Of a stretch of 64,000 nucleotides of DNA, positions 25,930-38,416 are shown piece by piece (position 1 is the stretch's first letter; every line of letters begins with the position of its first letter). The DNA comes from Topomyia yanbarensis. Taxonomy: Eukaryota; Arthropoda; Insecta; Diptera; Culicidae. The translations under genes were made by a program, and so were the position numbers. The notes below the pieces were generated by a model. That model had not been told where the DNA came from. It saw nothing but the letters and a program-made list of their open reading frames with translations, and did no database searches. The stretch lies in assembly GCF_030247195.1 (NCBI RefSeq), contig NC_080672.1:247303209-247367208 (forward strand), read 5' to 3'.

Positions 25930-27487
25930 TCCCTCCCCAAGGTTTAGGGGTTTAGCGATATTGCAAACATCATCAAGCATCAATTGCTTTAAGATGGGTA
26001 TTGCATTACGCCTCGATAGTGGTGCATCGAGAAGACTGAGAGGGCTTATGCGCCTTTTTATGCTATATGTTTTTTGCCTTTCTCAATAGAAAGGTATTGC
26101 AATTGCACTGAAAACCGACTTTTTAACGGAGGCCCGGAGGGCCGAGTGACATATACCATTCGATTCAGTTCGTCGAGTTCGGCAAATGTCTGTGTGTGTG
26201 TATGTATGTGTGTGTGTATGTATGTGTGTGTGTATGTGCGTCTGTGTGTGTGTACGCGAACACAATCTCACTCACTTTTCTCAGAGATGGATGAACCGAT
26301 TTTTACAAACTTAGTCCCAAATGAAAGGTGCAACGTTCCCATAGGCTGCTATTGAATTTCTAATGGATCCGACTTCCGGTTCCGGAATTACAGGGTGATG
26401 AGTACGATCACGCAGAAAATGTCGATTTTAAGAAATTCTGCAATGAATGTATAATGGTGAAAATTTTTCCAAAATGTGACCACAACTGCTTCGATTTGTA
26501 GTACTAGGTCATTAACAGCCATTCAAAGTCTCTTTGGTCACATTGGCCACCATCATCGGTTCCGGAAGCCCCGGCGGAAGTATCCAAATTCAGAGTAACA
26601 ATCACATCGGTTTCTCGGAGATGGCTAGACCGAATCAACCAAACTTAGTTTCAAATGAAAGATGTTGCGTCCCCGTAAATGGCTATTAAATTTTATCCCC
26701 AACCGACTTCCGGTTCCGGAGTTACGGGTTGTGGCGTGCGATCACGTAGCAAATTGTGATTCAAACCGATACTCCGATGGAAGCAAAAAAGGTAAAAATT
26801 TCGCTAAAATGTCTCTCAAATAACTTAACTTTGCAGTTCTAGGTCACCGACGGCCAAACAAACTTTCGTTGACTACATTGACCACCATAGACGGTTCCGG
26901 AAGTGCCCGGGAAAAGCGGCCATCTTTCAAAATTTACGAACTCACATCAGTTTCCCGAAATGGTTGGGCCGATTTTCACAAACTTAGTCCCAAATGATAG
27001 CTATAACATCCCCATAGATGTATATAAAATTTCGCACGGATCGCTTATATGGGTCCGGAAATATAGACTAAATCGTTCGGTCACATATGAAATTCCCATA
27101 TAAGTCGGAACTCTAATTTTTTTCAAAAAATTTCAGAAATCGAATTCGTATTTTTGATGCCAAACATCTTTAAAATGCATGAAACGTCGAGAGTTTATGT
27201 TATCTCGAAAAAAATTTATTTATGAAAATCGACTTTTTGGGACTTTGCCGATTTCGCACCTTTTTTCAGTTCAATATTACCGTGGCTGTTTTTTCTTTTA
27301 CAAAATTTTAGAACTCGAATAATGATTTATTTTCCTGTATATGGTTGTCATGTGATGTATAATAATAAAATGTAATATATGCATTTAAAAGTTTTTAATG
27401 AATATAAACAACGCACACATTCTCGTGATTCATGATTGAGAAAGGCACAATTGCACCGCTAGGTGGATTAAAATAGGTTTTTCATAC
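25930..27487 (-). repeat. single-copy version of the array element, reverse strand
   Basis: On the minus strand this reads, in order, one 216-bp module (about 27483-27268), one ~1.2-kb module (about 27265-26075) ending in the CCTTTCT-ATTG-AGAAAGG hairpin, then a ~130-bp tail (26060-25930) with GCGCATAAGCCCTCTCAGTC and CCCCTAAACCTTGGGGAGGG. The same tail adjoins the copy at 62573-62698. This copy shows the pre-expansion order of the 5x216 and 9x1.2-kb arrays. Frames of 66 and 93 codons within it are not called as genes. Confidence 0.9.
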
Positions 27488-28270
27488 TCTGCACCTGCGC
27501 ATACCAACGCTAAACCACTGGTCTATGCGCGGTGTCGTGGCCGACTGGCGGATCGATTAGATTGACTTTTGCTGTGTACCGTGTTTGCAAATATTGTTCT
27601 ATTGGTGGTATTCGTGGACGGTGCTCACAGAGTCATCGTGCACATACTAATTGAATTAATTTAATAAATAAATTAATTTAATAAAGTAGAATAAGTAGAA
27701 ACCTATTAGTTGTAGCTTTGTGATAATCGTAGTTTTTCGTACTAGTGTACACCTGTTATGTGCTAGTCGTATGTCTATCTATGTATGTATTCGTCTGAGT
27801 ATTTGCGACAGTTGGGTCAGGGAATGGATGCAGAACTGACGTATATGATAGAATAGTGGCTAATACTTCTGGTGATCAATCTGAGCATTTGGTTCTACTC
27901 ATTCGGAAAAATCGGGTTGGATAAATTAGGGTAAAATAAATTTACCGACGCACGTGAGTCATCCATTCCCGGCCAGCATAGCATTATGAAAGTCTAACAG
28001 CATGCAATTGTCGTTAATGATAAATATATAACATTTGCTGCATTTAGACGAGTTTGATTGAATGTTACATGTGTTTTTCTATTCTACTTCATTAGTCTGT
28101 TTCTTTTGTACATCTATTAGTTTGCTTTTCCATTATTTATGTATACCAAAATAGTATTCTTTAATTTATACCCTTCTAGTCAAGCTCTCTACATCTTTTT
28201 TCTTTATTCGGCATGTTATGATTCCTTTTATTAGTATATCTCTACTATACGCTATCTATACTCATATAGG
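27488..28270. other. no gene recognised
   Basis: Begins GC-richer (TGCACCTGCGCATACC) and becomes AT-rich. No frame or RNA gene seen. Confidence 0.5.
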
Positions 28271-28274
28271 TACA

Positions 28275-30150
28275 AACGCTCGTGGCGATAACACAAACCT
28301 GGCCACAAACGCGACCATGCAATTGCAATAATCCACATATACTTACGCCCGCAATTTCACCCCGGTAGTTAAGTTTACTTACATGAAAACACCCCGGTAG
28401 TTAAGTAAACGTGGCATCTTTAAACTTCCAAATGCGGTGTCAAACATTAACCCACCACTCGCGCAATCATGAAACGGTCATGTCCGAAAGTTTTACTAGT
28501 CTGGACTAATGCCTTCAGTTAAACCAAACCAAAAAATGACGCTCATATTCACTAAACAACACGTTCCATGGCGACAATACCTGGAACTCAAGTTTCCCCA
28601 TAGGGAAACGGACTACCATCTGTACCACACGCTAAAAATTAAGCATCACATTCACGGTCCGCGCGCGATCAAACAAGAATACACGCTACATCATCATAAA
28701 ATCAAAATTATACACGCGAAGTCACATACACGTGATAATCACGTTAATATATAAATGCTTGAGCCCTTCGCGACCATCCCCGGCACCTACACCCGCGATC
28801 CTGTAAACATGATAACATCCCAGTGATAAAGTGAATGTCTCAGCTCCTATAAATTTTCAAAGGCGGTCTCAAGCGTAAACCTAAAAACTCTCGCACGATC
28901 ATGAATCGGTCCTTTTCGGATGTTTCTATCCTCGATATCAGCATACTAGGTCCATGCCTTCAATTGGATCAATCAAAAAACAGAACGCTCTCACATCCAC
29001 TGGACATCACGTTACATGGCGACATGACCGAGGACTCTAGTGATATGGGGTAACTTACTCCCTGTCAGAATGTGAATTGTACACCAAAAACTAACTATCA
29101 GAATGAAGGTCCGCGTGACCATCCAAGAACTCACGCGCATATAGGAAATGCCACACGGTTAGAAAATCCAGTCTTGTACACGCGAAGTCACATGAACGCG
29201 AGCACACGTGACAAACACGTTAACATACGAACGCTTAAGCCCTTCGCGATTAACAACGCACACCTACGTTCGCGATCGCGCAGACTTAATAACACACCGG
29301 TAATAAGGAGAACGTTTTAGCACTCACTAAGTTTCAAACGCTGTCTCAAACACGAACCTACAAACGTCCGTTTTCGCACGATCATGAATCGGTCACTTCC
29401 GGATGTTTCTATCCTGGATATCAGCAGACTAGGTCCATGCTTTCAATTGGATCAATTAAAAAAAGAAAGCTCTCATATCCACTGGACACCACGTTACATG
29501 GCGACATGACCGAGGACTCTAGTGATATGGGGTACCTTACTCCCTGTCAGAATGTGAATTGTACACCAAAAACTAACTATCAGAATGAAGGTCCGCGTGA
29601 CAATCCAAGAACGCACGCGTATATAGGAAATGCCACACGGTTACAAAATCCAGTCTTGTACACGCGAAGTCACATGAACGCGAGCACACGTGACAAACAC
29701 GTTAACGTACGAACGCTTAAGCCCTTCGCGATTAACAACGCACACCTACGTTCGCGATCGCGCAAACTTGATAACACCCCGGTAATAAGGAGAACGTTTT
29801 AGCACTCACTAAGTTTCAAACGCTGTCTCTCTGTCCTAATAACTTAGGTCCATACATTCAGTAGGACCAACAAAAAAATGACGCACATATCCACTAGACA
29901 ACACGACCTCACCGGGCACTCTTGTGATATGGAAGATCTCACACCCTTTTAGCATCTTAGCAGTACACCAAAAATAAAGTATTAGATTCACGGTCCGCGT
30001 GCGATTACCCAAGAACACACGCGAATATGCGAAAGGCACACGGTTATAACATAGAATTCATACACGCGAAGTTACATACACGTTAGCACACGCGACATAC
30101 AAACGCAAACGCGATCGAATACGTTAACGTACAAATGCTCGAGCTTTTCG
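28275..30150 (+). repeat. tandem repeat of ~480 bp, about four units, CpG-rich
   Basis: A phase marker (RYGCTYGAGCCCTTCGCGA and variants) occurs near 28275, 28754, 29229, 29713 and 30135, giving spacings of about 479, 475, 484 and 422 bp. The third and fourth intervals are closest to one another: GTTACATGGCGACATGACCG occurs at 29013 and 29495. Units are rich in CGCGA and ACACGCGA words, unlike the AT-rich surroundings. The 81-121 codon frames (28509, 29072, 29437) repeat because the DNA repeats; stops and indels differ between units, so coding is not supported. Confidence 0.85.
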
Positions 30151-30514
30151 CGATGATACACGCGATCGCGAGTCCCTACGCCCGCACATACCTGAACCGT
30201 ACAATGAATATCACATTCAGAATCACGGCCCGCTACAATTGGCCTAATGCAGTGTTTTAGTGGGCGACATTGCCTGTCTCATCTGCAAATTGTAGTATGT
30301 GATTCTGACGGGGAGCCCTTCCGAGACCCTAGCTCTAATAGCTCCAGTAGGACAACTCTCAAAAAAAAAACAGCGAAACGAAATATTAATAATAATTACC
30401 TTAACCGCACGTTTCATACATACAAAGAAACGTTTTTTTATTCATTTCGTTTATTTGATAAGCACAAATGCGTTAGCTTGGCGGTGCCAAATTGTTTTGT
30501 TTTCACATTTTGGA

Positions 30515-30860
30515 TATCTTAAAACTAGGAGGTTACAATGTTGAAATATTTTTTTTATGAAAGAGAAAAAATTTTACAGCTATCTTAAGACTAGAAATAA
30601 GATTCTATATACAAGAGAGGGGCAAAAGATTTTTTCATGAAAAATTTTAAAACAAGGGATTCAGTTTGATACACAAGAGAGGGTGTAATAGTTTTTTACG
30701 AATTATATTACAGTTATCTTAAAACTAACAATATAGTTTGGTACAAAGGGGGACCAAATATTTATGAGAAATTTCACAGATATCTTAAAACTAGGCATAC
30801 AATTCTTTTTACAAGGTGGAGGACAATAGTTTCAATAAAGAGTAAAAATTAAAGCTAGTT
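30515..30860 (+). repeat. 66-bp tandem repeat, about six degenerate copies
   Basis: TATCTTAAAACTAGG-like cores occur at 30515, 30581, near 30645, 30715, 30781 and near 30847, a steady period of about 66 bp. Between cores each copy has ACAARRGGGG and an AATAGTTTTT-like stretch. No coding content. Confidence 0.85.
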
Positions 30861-31387
30861 TGAAACTAGGAATACAGAATACAAATTTGATTTTTTAACG
30901 AAGACTTATGCTTAGTCAAGATATTCAGAGGAGGGCTTATTTCCTACATCGGTGTAGCTGCAGTTGTATCAAGGACAGGGGAGAGAAGGCGTATACGGTG
31001 ACAGGGAAAGAAGAGCAAAACTTGCAATTTTCGGGCAAACGGGAGATCAGCGAAACAAATTAGCGCCTCAGTCTAGTAAGTCTCCGAGTACCGGATTGGC
31101 GGCGGACCCGCGAAAAATCCTTCAAAAGTCATCGGACCTCGAGTCGCTCTCGCTTGAGTTGCCTTCTATGCAGGCGTAGTGGTAAGGGCGACGGCGGTTA
31201 CATAGTGGCACTCTGGAGCTGATCGGTTCCACAAGGCAAGAGAAAATTTCTAAAAACGAGAAATAAAAGAGGCAGACAGACATACGCTGGCAGTAGTTTA
31301 ATAGTCTGCTACATTTGAAATGCTAGCGTCCAAAAGTGGCTAACCTACATTTTTCCCAAAACTGCATTTTTGTATTGTGAAAGTAAT
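30861..31387. other. no gene recognised
   Basis: Includes a GC-richer block (30950-31260) with a 71-codon frame at 30964-31179 that has no motif. It could be a fragment of a retroelement leader, but nothing in the sequence proves that. Confidence 0.4.
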
Positions 31388-31392
31388 CGACG

Positions 31393-32798
31393 CACTATGG
31401 GGTGGCTAGAACAAAAAGTTGGACAAAATAGGGAAAAAAATTTCTAACTTTTTAATCAAACTATATTTTTTAAACATTCTTCAATATTTTCTACATCGTG
31501 TACCATTGAAATGATAACTAAAAACTTTGGTCTAAATTTGTGACACACGGTCAAACATCATTAAAAATAAACACATTTTTTCTACTAAATCAGGCATAGA
31601 AAACACTTTCTAGTAAAATTGAACAATACAATCAATGTAGTATTATTATACTAGGAAACGTTGCTAATGACCTATTCTAACTACTGTAATGCTGGATATA
31701 TCGAAATAAAAAAGTCAAACTATTTTGTTTTGATAAAAAAGTAATTGTTTGTTTTGCGATTTTAGTACTATTTCGCAATTGCAAAAGTTATCAAATTAAG
31801 TCAAATTAAGATAAAAGGTTGAAAGCATTAGAAATTATCGGCTATTGTCAGTCCATCGCAAGTGGATACTCATCCGACCGCGTCCGACCGTTGGTTTAAG
31901 AGCAACTTGAAAATTGTAGTTTTTACATATTTTTTGTGCTTTTTATCAAACATTATAAGCAACTATAAGTCTTATTTAACTGAATCGCCTGCTAAGATTT
32001 CTTATCAGTTTCGTAAATTGTTTACCGTTTATAATAGTCATAAATTTTCGATGACAAACCATTACCTCCCTCCCTCCTCACCTTTTCAAACCAGTGGTAG
32101 AACTTGTAGATGAGGAACAAAGAGTCATCGAGGAATGTTAACGTTACCCATTTTCTTCAGTATACAGCAGCACTTCCGAAAAAAGTTTTTTATTACTTTT
32201 GTTCATAGTTGATAAACTGAGTGTTTTTTTTTCTTGAATTTACTATTTACCATGAGAATGAGATTCTCCTAGTAATTTTTCATCTATGTCGACACAAATA
32301 TTTTCTTTGGGCGGTCATTTACATCCACACCTCAATCTTTGAACAAATACACAATGACGAACAGCATTATTGTGACTGTAATATTGAATGCATGCATACA
32401 AAGCAGCTGTTTCTGTAGTAATCAGTTAAATATCGTCTCCTTTCAAAATATTACTTTTTGCTTTGAGAAAAATAACATACAAGTTTTGGAATGATCATCA
32501 ATAAAACAAGGTAATTTATGTATTGTCTCCAATGAACAAATATAATCTAGAAAATTATATTTGTTAGAAAATCGTCCTTCGAATGTTACTATAGCCACCA
32601 TTCACAATGGTTTCATTTAGATTGAGTTTTTGAAGAATTATTAGAAGAAAACAAATTTCACACTGTTAGGTGGATTTTTTATGAAAAATGTGCTCAAGAT
32701 CAAATATTTAAGCTTCTCTTGAATTATAATTGCAAAATAATATATAGAACAGCAGAAAATAATTTTGTCCAGATTTTAGGCCTAGTTACCCCATAGTG
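31393..32798. mobile_element. second non-autonomous Transib-like element
   Basis: Ends read CACTATGGGGTGGCTAGAAC at 31393 and, on the opposite strand from 32798, CACTATGGGGTAACTAGGCC. A perfect 5-bp duplication CGACG flanks it (31388-31392 and 32799-32803). At both ends the heptamer CACTATG is followed after exactly 23 nt by ACAAAAT: left nonamer-like ACAAAATAG at 31423-31431, right ACAAAATTA at 32760-32768 on the minus strand. The terminal repeats are only about 37 bp, unlike the long arms of the 19911-22389 element. The interior (31432-32759) is AT-rich and has no transposase; it includes a fragment of the sister repeat terminus at 32658-32680. Confidence 0.8.
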
Positions 32799-32803
32799 CG
32801 ACG

Positions 32804-34257
32804 TGTAGTTTCATTAACCCTAAAAAAGGCAAGGGGTCTCAGAGGTTAGTTACAGTTTTCTAGTTTCAATGGACGTTGAAATACAAACGATCGAGCGTTT
32901 TTAGGCTCTCAATATTCTCACTGATAAAACAACATAAAAATGGCTTTTGATTTCATTGGGTCTTATGAGCGATGCTTCTTCAAGTCACAATTTTAGCTTG
33001 CCTTTTGAAGGGTTAATCCCAGTACTAGCTGGAATCCAAAAGGGGCTAACCATACATAGCATCTTATGAAATAAGATTTCTCGGTCATTTTCCGATATTT
33101 CCAGAGTAGTCTACCATGTTTTTTGCACGAATGTATATTGTTGACTGTTGAGCGCACTTTTGGAACATTCCAGTAAAAGTGGAGCCTACATTTAAAATTG
33201 GACGAGAAATATACGATAAAAAACGGAATATTCTATAACTACCCAAGAGGATTTTAGATCGATTTGAAGCTTTCGATAAGGTTTGAAATTTGTAATAGAA
33301 AGTTACGTACACGAAATCCAACGAACACTCAATAAAGGTAGCATAGGATAGAATAGCATAGCACGAACACCTGCACAAATCATAGATGGAATTGCAGAAT
33401 TGTCATATCAGACCTCACCACGATCTACAATGACGTAGACCCGCTCATCTCCGCACACCTGATTACGTCCTTACAAGCGTTCTATTTCATAATAGTCCTA
33501 TCATCTACTTAAGGAAAACGCTCGGAACCAAAACAGTTTTCATAGATGACGGAGATATCAAAAGGCGAAAAAATGTGAGCAAGAGATAATATAGATATTC
33601 ATATCACACAAATCTCTGAAAAATGTTATTGCTTAATACAGGTCATATTACCATGATATTTAAAATACTTGGAAAAGATACATGAAACGATCTCACGGGT
33701 ATCCTGCATGCGAAGATCCTTTCTAAATCCTATGTACTGCAAAAAACACGTTCCATGTCGCTTCCGGAAGTGTAATGGGCTACACGTAACTTTCTCTCTC
33801 TGCCACTCAATTTGATGACCAGAACGCATCTTACACTTGACTTCGTGCTACAAAGCGAATTGTACTACGAATGAAACCGGATTTGGAATTGCAGGTTCTA
33901 TTACTTAATCGGGACAACCACAAATGGTCCAAAATATCGAAAATTAACAATTGAAAGACGCTGACAACTAATTTTTTCACGGATAGCGAAAATTCCCAAC
34001 GAACACTTGATAATTGTTTACATTTATTTTATATGAAGATTTTAATGAAATTTTCTGTACATGAGAACTTTGTCACAAAAACAACTTTGCATTCTTTGTT
34101 TCTCCAAAAATGATCTAGACTGTCTTTTGAAAAGGGCCAAACATTTTTTACCAATTTTTTTCAAATGGCTATAGTCTAAAAATGACAAATCCTACAAAAA
34201 ATGTTGTTGGAGCGGTTTTCACAAAATTAGTCATATTTTTGAAAAAAATATTGAAAA
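32804..34257. other. no gene recognised
   Basis: AT-rich sequence. Minus-strand frames at 33085-33378 and 33626-33829 have no recognisable domain. Confidence 0.5.
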
Positions 34258-34598
34258 AATTCTTCATTGACTCCTACACTGAAAAAAATCGATTTTAAAA
34301 ATTTAAAGACGATTTACAAAAAAAACATTTTTGATTTGGATGAAATTTTGTTGCAAGATAGTTAATTATGTTCCCTACCTACCGTCAAAAATTCATGTTG
34401 GGCACTTTCAAGGAAAAAAAGTTATTTGAAAAAAACTTTTCCTTGCTTAAACTGAATTTTTTTTTCAGTGTATTTTTATCGAAAACTAAACCAATGAAAG
34501 TCATAATCATCTCAGAATCCATTTTCCCAGCTGCTGGTTGCCTGATACATGCAAAAAGTATCAGTAACGAATTTGGTATATATTCATAACAAACTTGA

Positions 34599-35042
34599 AT
34601 GAATGTAAGACTGGAAGGCTGGAAGACAAGAAGACTGGAAGACTTGAAGACTGCAGTTCATTTGTTCCTCTCAAAACTGATAAATTTTATGAAAGAATTG
34701 ACAAACTTTTCTAAAATTTATTTTATGTGTGATGGAGCAGCGGCACAATACAAAAATAAGAAAAACTTTGCAAGCTTGTGCAGATTCCAGTCAAAGTATG
34801 AGTTAAGCGCAGAATGGCATTTTGTTGCAGCATCCCATGGGAAAGGACCCTGTGATGCTATTGGTGGCGCTCTCAAGCGAATGGCAAAAAGAGCCAGTCT
34901 TGCTCGCGAGTATGGAAATACCATCACAAGTCCCCGAGAGTTGTATAACTGGGCAGTTGAACAAACTGATAAAAATATCACAAAATTAATTTTCTGCTAC
35001 ATATTCACTGAACAGTACAACAAAATGTCAGAAGAACTCTAA
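34599..35042 (+). pseudogene. transposase-like fragment, probably DDE type
   Basis: A 147-codon frame; similarity is convincing only from about residue 40. It contains IYFMCDGAAAQYKNKKNF, then WHFVAASHGKGPCDAIGGAL, then KRMAKRASL. The same order (acidic Asp-Gly with QYKN, then WHF-ATSHGKG-CD-IGG-KR) is recalled from many uncharacterised arthropod transposon proteins, where the Asp residues would be catalytic. Full proteins of this type are several times longer, so this is the core of a truncated gene; the first ~35 residues look like a low-complexity GRLEDLKT repeat unrelated to it. Its position 50 bp inside the left inverted repeat of the 34258-39491 element suggests it is what is left of that element's own transposase. 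A domesticated gene is possible but unlikely given the truncation. Confidence 0.55.
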
Positions 35043-35184
35043 GAGCTGTATAATAACGCCAAAACAATATCTGGAACTCAAAAATTCCACAGTTTTGTGC
35101 CTATTCCTGGGGGCAAAGTAGAGACGAAAAGGTATTCTAATTAAGAAGATGAACCAAAAATATTTTCCTTATATAGAAATAGAG

Positions 35185-37405
35185 GAATTCCACGAAGATC
35201 CGTCCGAATATCTTTAAAATCGTGACCGACCATCTTAGATTCCGATGAAACTTTACACATTTCACCGGCATGGAAGACTAAACATTTTCCACAGGTAATA
35301 AGATTATTTTGACTCAAGAGCAATTTTTCAAAAGGGCGTAAACGTTCCCACGTGTATGAATTTCAATTTTTTTTTTGTTCGATTACCGTATTTTATACAG
35401 CAAAACTATCTGAGAACGAGTTACAGGGAATGAATACTTCTGTCCGAAAAAAATATATACTGAAAAAAATGTTGTGTCATTTTTCAACAAAATAAAAATT
35501 TCTGTTAAAAAATTAAATTCCGAAAAAATCCATTTTTTAAAAAAATTTATATTTTGTCAACAAAAACCTAAAGAGAAAGGAAACATTTTGAAGGTGATTG
35601 CATGATGGAGAAAAAATCGGTAAAAAAGTTTTTCTAACAATAACTTCAAACATGTTTTTACATTTCCTACTAATTGACATACAAAACTGTAATTTTATTA
35701 CAGAATATAATTATAAGCATAATTTAAAATCAAAACGCATTTAACAAAAATCTTCCAAAATGTGTTAGTTTTCGAGATATTTGGAATTTTGCTCCATCAA
35801 AAACAATTAATTCGTGTAATTATGCTCTTTTTAAAAGTTATTCGCGTTACCCAATCATAAAATCTCAAAAATCTAATGTTTATCGTTTTAAAAACGTAAA
35901 TGCAATTTTTTCAGTGTATTTGGATCATGGAGAAGCTTTCAATAAAAAAGTTTTCTGAACAACAACTTTTGACATATTTTTATAATTCATACTATTTGCA
36001 GTCAAAAATACAATTTTCTTTTTGAATATGATTCTAAACGCCTTTTTAAATCGAAATGCTCATAACAAACATTTTCTGAAATGTAGTATTTCTCGAGATA
36101 TTTTAACTTTTGTTTTAACAACACAATTATTTTGTTTTATTACGACCTTTTCATAAGTTATTCGCGTTTATCCATCAACAATAATAGGTTTTTCAAAAGG
36201 CCCATAAACTTTCCTACAACTTTTCCTTTGACATCAAGGCGATATTGTAAACCTTTTGAAAGCTACATGAAAGTAACCAAAATATGATTCAACTATATAG
36301 TTTAATCATCAGACCCTATAGTTAAATAATATTTTGGTTACTTTCATGTAGCTTTCAAATGGTTTACAATATCGCCTTGATGTCAAAGGAAAAGTTGCAG
36401 GAAAATTTATGGGCTTAGTTTCGAAAAACCTATTATTGTTGATGGAGAAACGCGAATAACTTATGAAAAGGTCGTAATAAAACAAAATAATTATGTCGTT
36501 AAAACAAAAGTTAAAATATCTCGAGAAATACTACATTTCAGAAAATTTTTGTTATGAGCATTTCGATTTAAAAATGATATTCTAAAAGAAAATTGTATTT
36601 TTGACTGCAAATAGAAAGAATTATAAAAATATGTCAAAAGTTGTTGTTAAGAAAACTTTTTTATTGAAAGCTTCTCCATGCTCCAAATACACTAAAAAAA
36701 TTGCTTTCACATCTTTAAAACGATAAACATTAGATTTTTGACATTTTATGATGGGGTAACGCGAATAACTTTTGAAAAGAGCATAATTACAGGAATTAAT
36801 TGTTTTTGATGGAGCAAAATTCCAAATATCTCGAAAACTATCGGATTTTGGAAGATTTTTGTTAAATACATTTTGATTTTAAATGATTCTTAGAATTATA
36901 TTCTGTGATAAAATTACAATTTTGTATGTCAATTAGTATGAAATTTTAAAACATGTATGAAGTTATTGTTAGAAAAACTTTTTTACCGATTTTTTCTCCA
37001 TCATGCAATCACATTCGAAATGTTTCTTTTCTCTTTAGGTTTTCGTAGACAAAATAGAAAAAAATTAAAAAAATGGGTTTTTCCGCAATTTAAATTTTTA
37101 ACATAAATTTTTGTTTTTTTGAAAAATGACACAACATTTTTTCAGTGTATATTTTTTTTAGATAGAAGTATTTATACCCTGTAACTCGTTCTCAGATAGT
37201 TTTGCTGTATAAAATACAGTGAACGAACAAAAAAAAATTGAAATTTATGCACGAAGAAACGTTTACGCTCTTTTGAAAAATTGCTCTTGTATCAAAATAT
37301 TCCAATTGGCAGAGAATATCATGGAGATTCATACACCGAACACACCTGCAAAGTTTCGTTCGAATCTACGATGGTCATATTTTGCGATCGGCCGGTTTCT
37401 CATGG
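35185..37405. repeat. 2.2-kb palindrome with ~1.1-kb arms and a 15-nt loop
   Basis: Arms 35185-36300 and 36316-37405 are inverted copies around a loop at 36301-36315. Paired landmarks include GTAACCAAAATATGATT (36273) with the complement near 36331; GGTTTTTCAAAAGG (36186) with its partner near 36424; and CAAGAGCAATTTTTCAAAAG (35315) with CTTTTGAAAAATTGCTCTTG near 37270. Identity is highest near the centre and falls off at the outer ends, where single-base changes and small indels accumulate. The 67- and 87-codon frames at 37219-37544 are not called. Confidence 0.85.
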
Positions 37406-38412
37406 AATCCAATACAAAATAGCACGCATGAAGATAATGTTGTGGTGGTTACACGCAGCGAAATTTCAATCGGTTAAACCAACAAAATGGATTTTTGATT
37501 TGATTCGTCACTCTATTATTGATTCAAAACTCAGCGATTTTTAAATATACATTATTTTATTGCTGAACTAAAAATATTATTTTTATTTCAATCAAATTTG
37601 ATTTTATGTTGGTCTTGCATAGTACCAAATCAGCGTGTATTGTGTATTTTTTGTATGTATGGTACATATTTTTTCCTGATACATGTAAGTAAGAAAAGCA
37701 AATCAAAAGCATCACAATTCTTTTACTAAATGTAAAATTTCTATTTCCACAGACTTACAACGGTCACAACATAGTTGGGGTGCTAGTGCTATAATTGTAC
37801 TGACGTAAAGGATGATCTCTGCATAAGTGTAAATATTAAAATAATTTATATTGACAGTAACATTATCTTTTTAACTTATAGAACAACCCTGAAATGTTGA
37901 AAGTTGTATGGCAACTGATTCTGTAAGTTTTAGAACGGTTTTATTATAAATAAAAATTAAACCCTTGCAAAAATTGTTTTATTTTTATTGGAAAAAAACC
38001 TAGAAAGAAACAAACATTTCAATAGTAATTGTTTACTGTAATAATCGTTGTTTCAACAACAGAATATTGTTGAACTAACCGTGTTCACATCATTCGATCA
38101 ATAACACAGTGTCAATCGTTTCAACAATTTTATTGTTGATTCAACGGATAATGCGATTAAAATCTAGAAACGTCAAAACCAGAATTTGTTGTAGAAATAA
38201 CAATATTATGGATTGAATCAAGAAAAGAATATTATTAGCCTTGAGACAATAATAATTATTATTGAATTGAACCAGAATATTGTTATATCTGCAATACATT
38301 TTTCTGCGTGTATTTCTTTCTCTGATTCTTCCTCAGCACTAAATAAGAAAATAAAAAAGTAATAATGGAATAATTGTTTAACGACATAAACACTTTTCAA
38401 TGGGATTCTTAA
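37406..38412. other. interior of the 5.2-kb element; no gene recognised
   Basis: AT-rich. A cluster of CAACAATATTGTTGA-like palindromic words at about 38040-38290 may be a small MITE remnant, but its ends cannot be set. Confidence 0.4.
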
Positions 38413-38416
38413 TTAA

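Noticed and set aside
29072..29802. Two similar frames of 82 and 121 codons as a tandem gene pair
   Set aside because: They follow the 480-bp DNA repeat. One is shortened by a stop that the other lacks, outer units do not keep the frame, and there is no recognisable domain.
31411..31419. A 12-spacer RSS reading (ACAAAAAGT 11 nt from the heptamer) at the left end of the second Transib-like element
   Set aside because: It is present at the left end only. The 23-nt reading is matched at both ends of both elements, so it is preferred.
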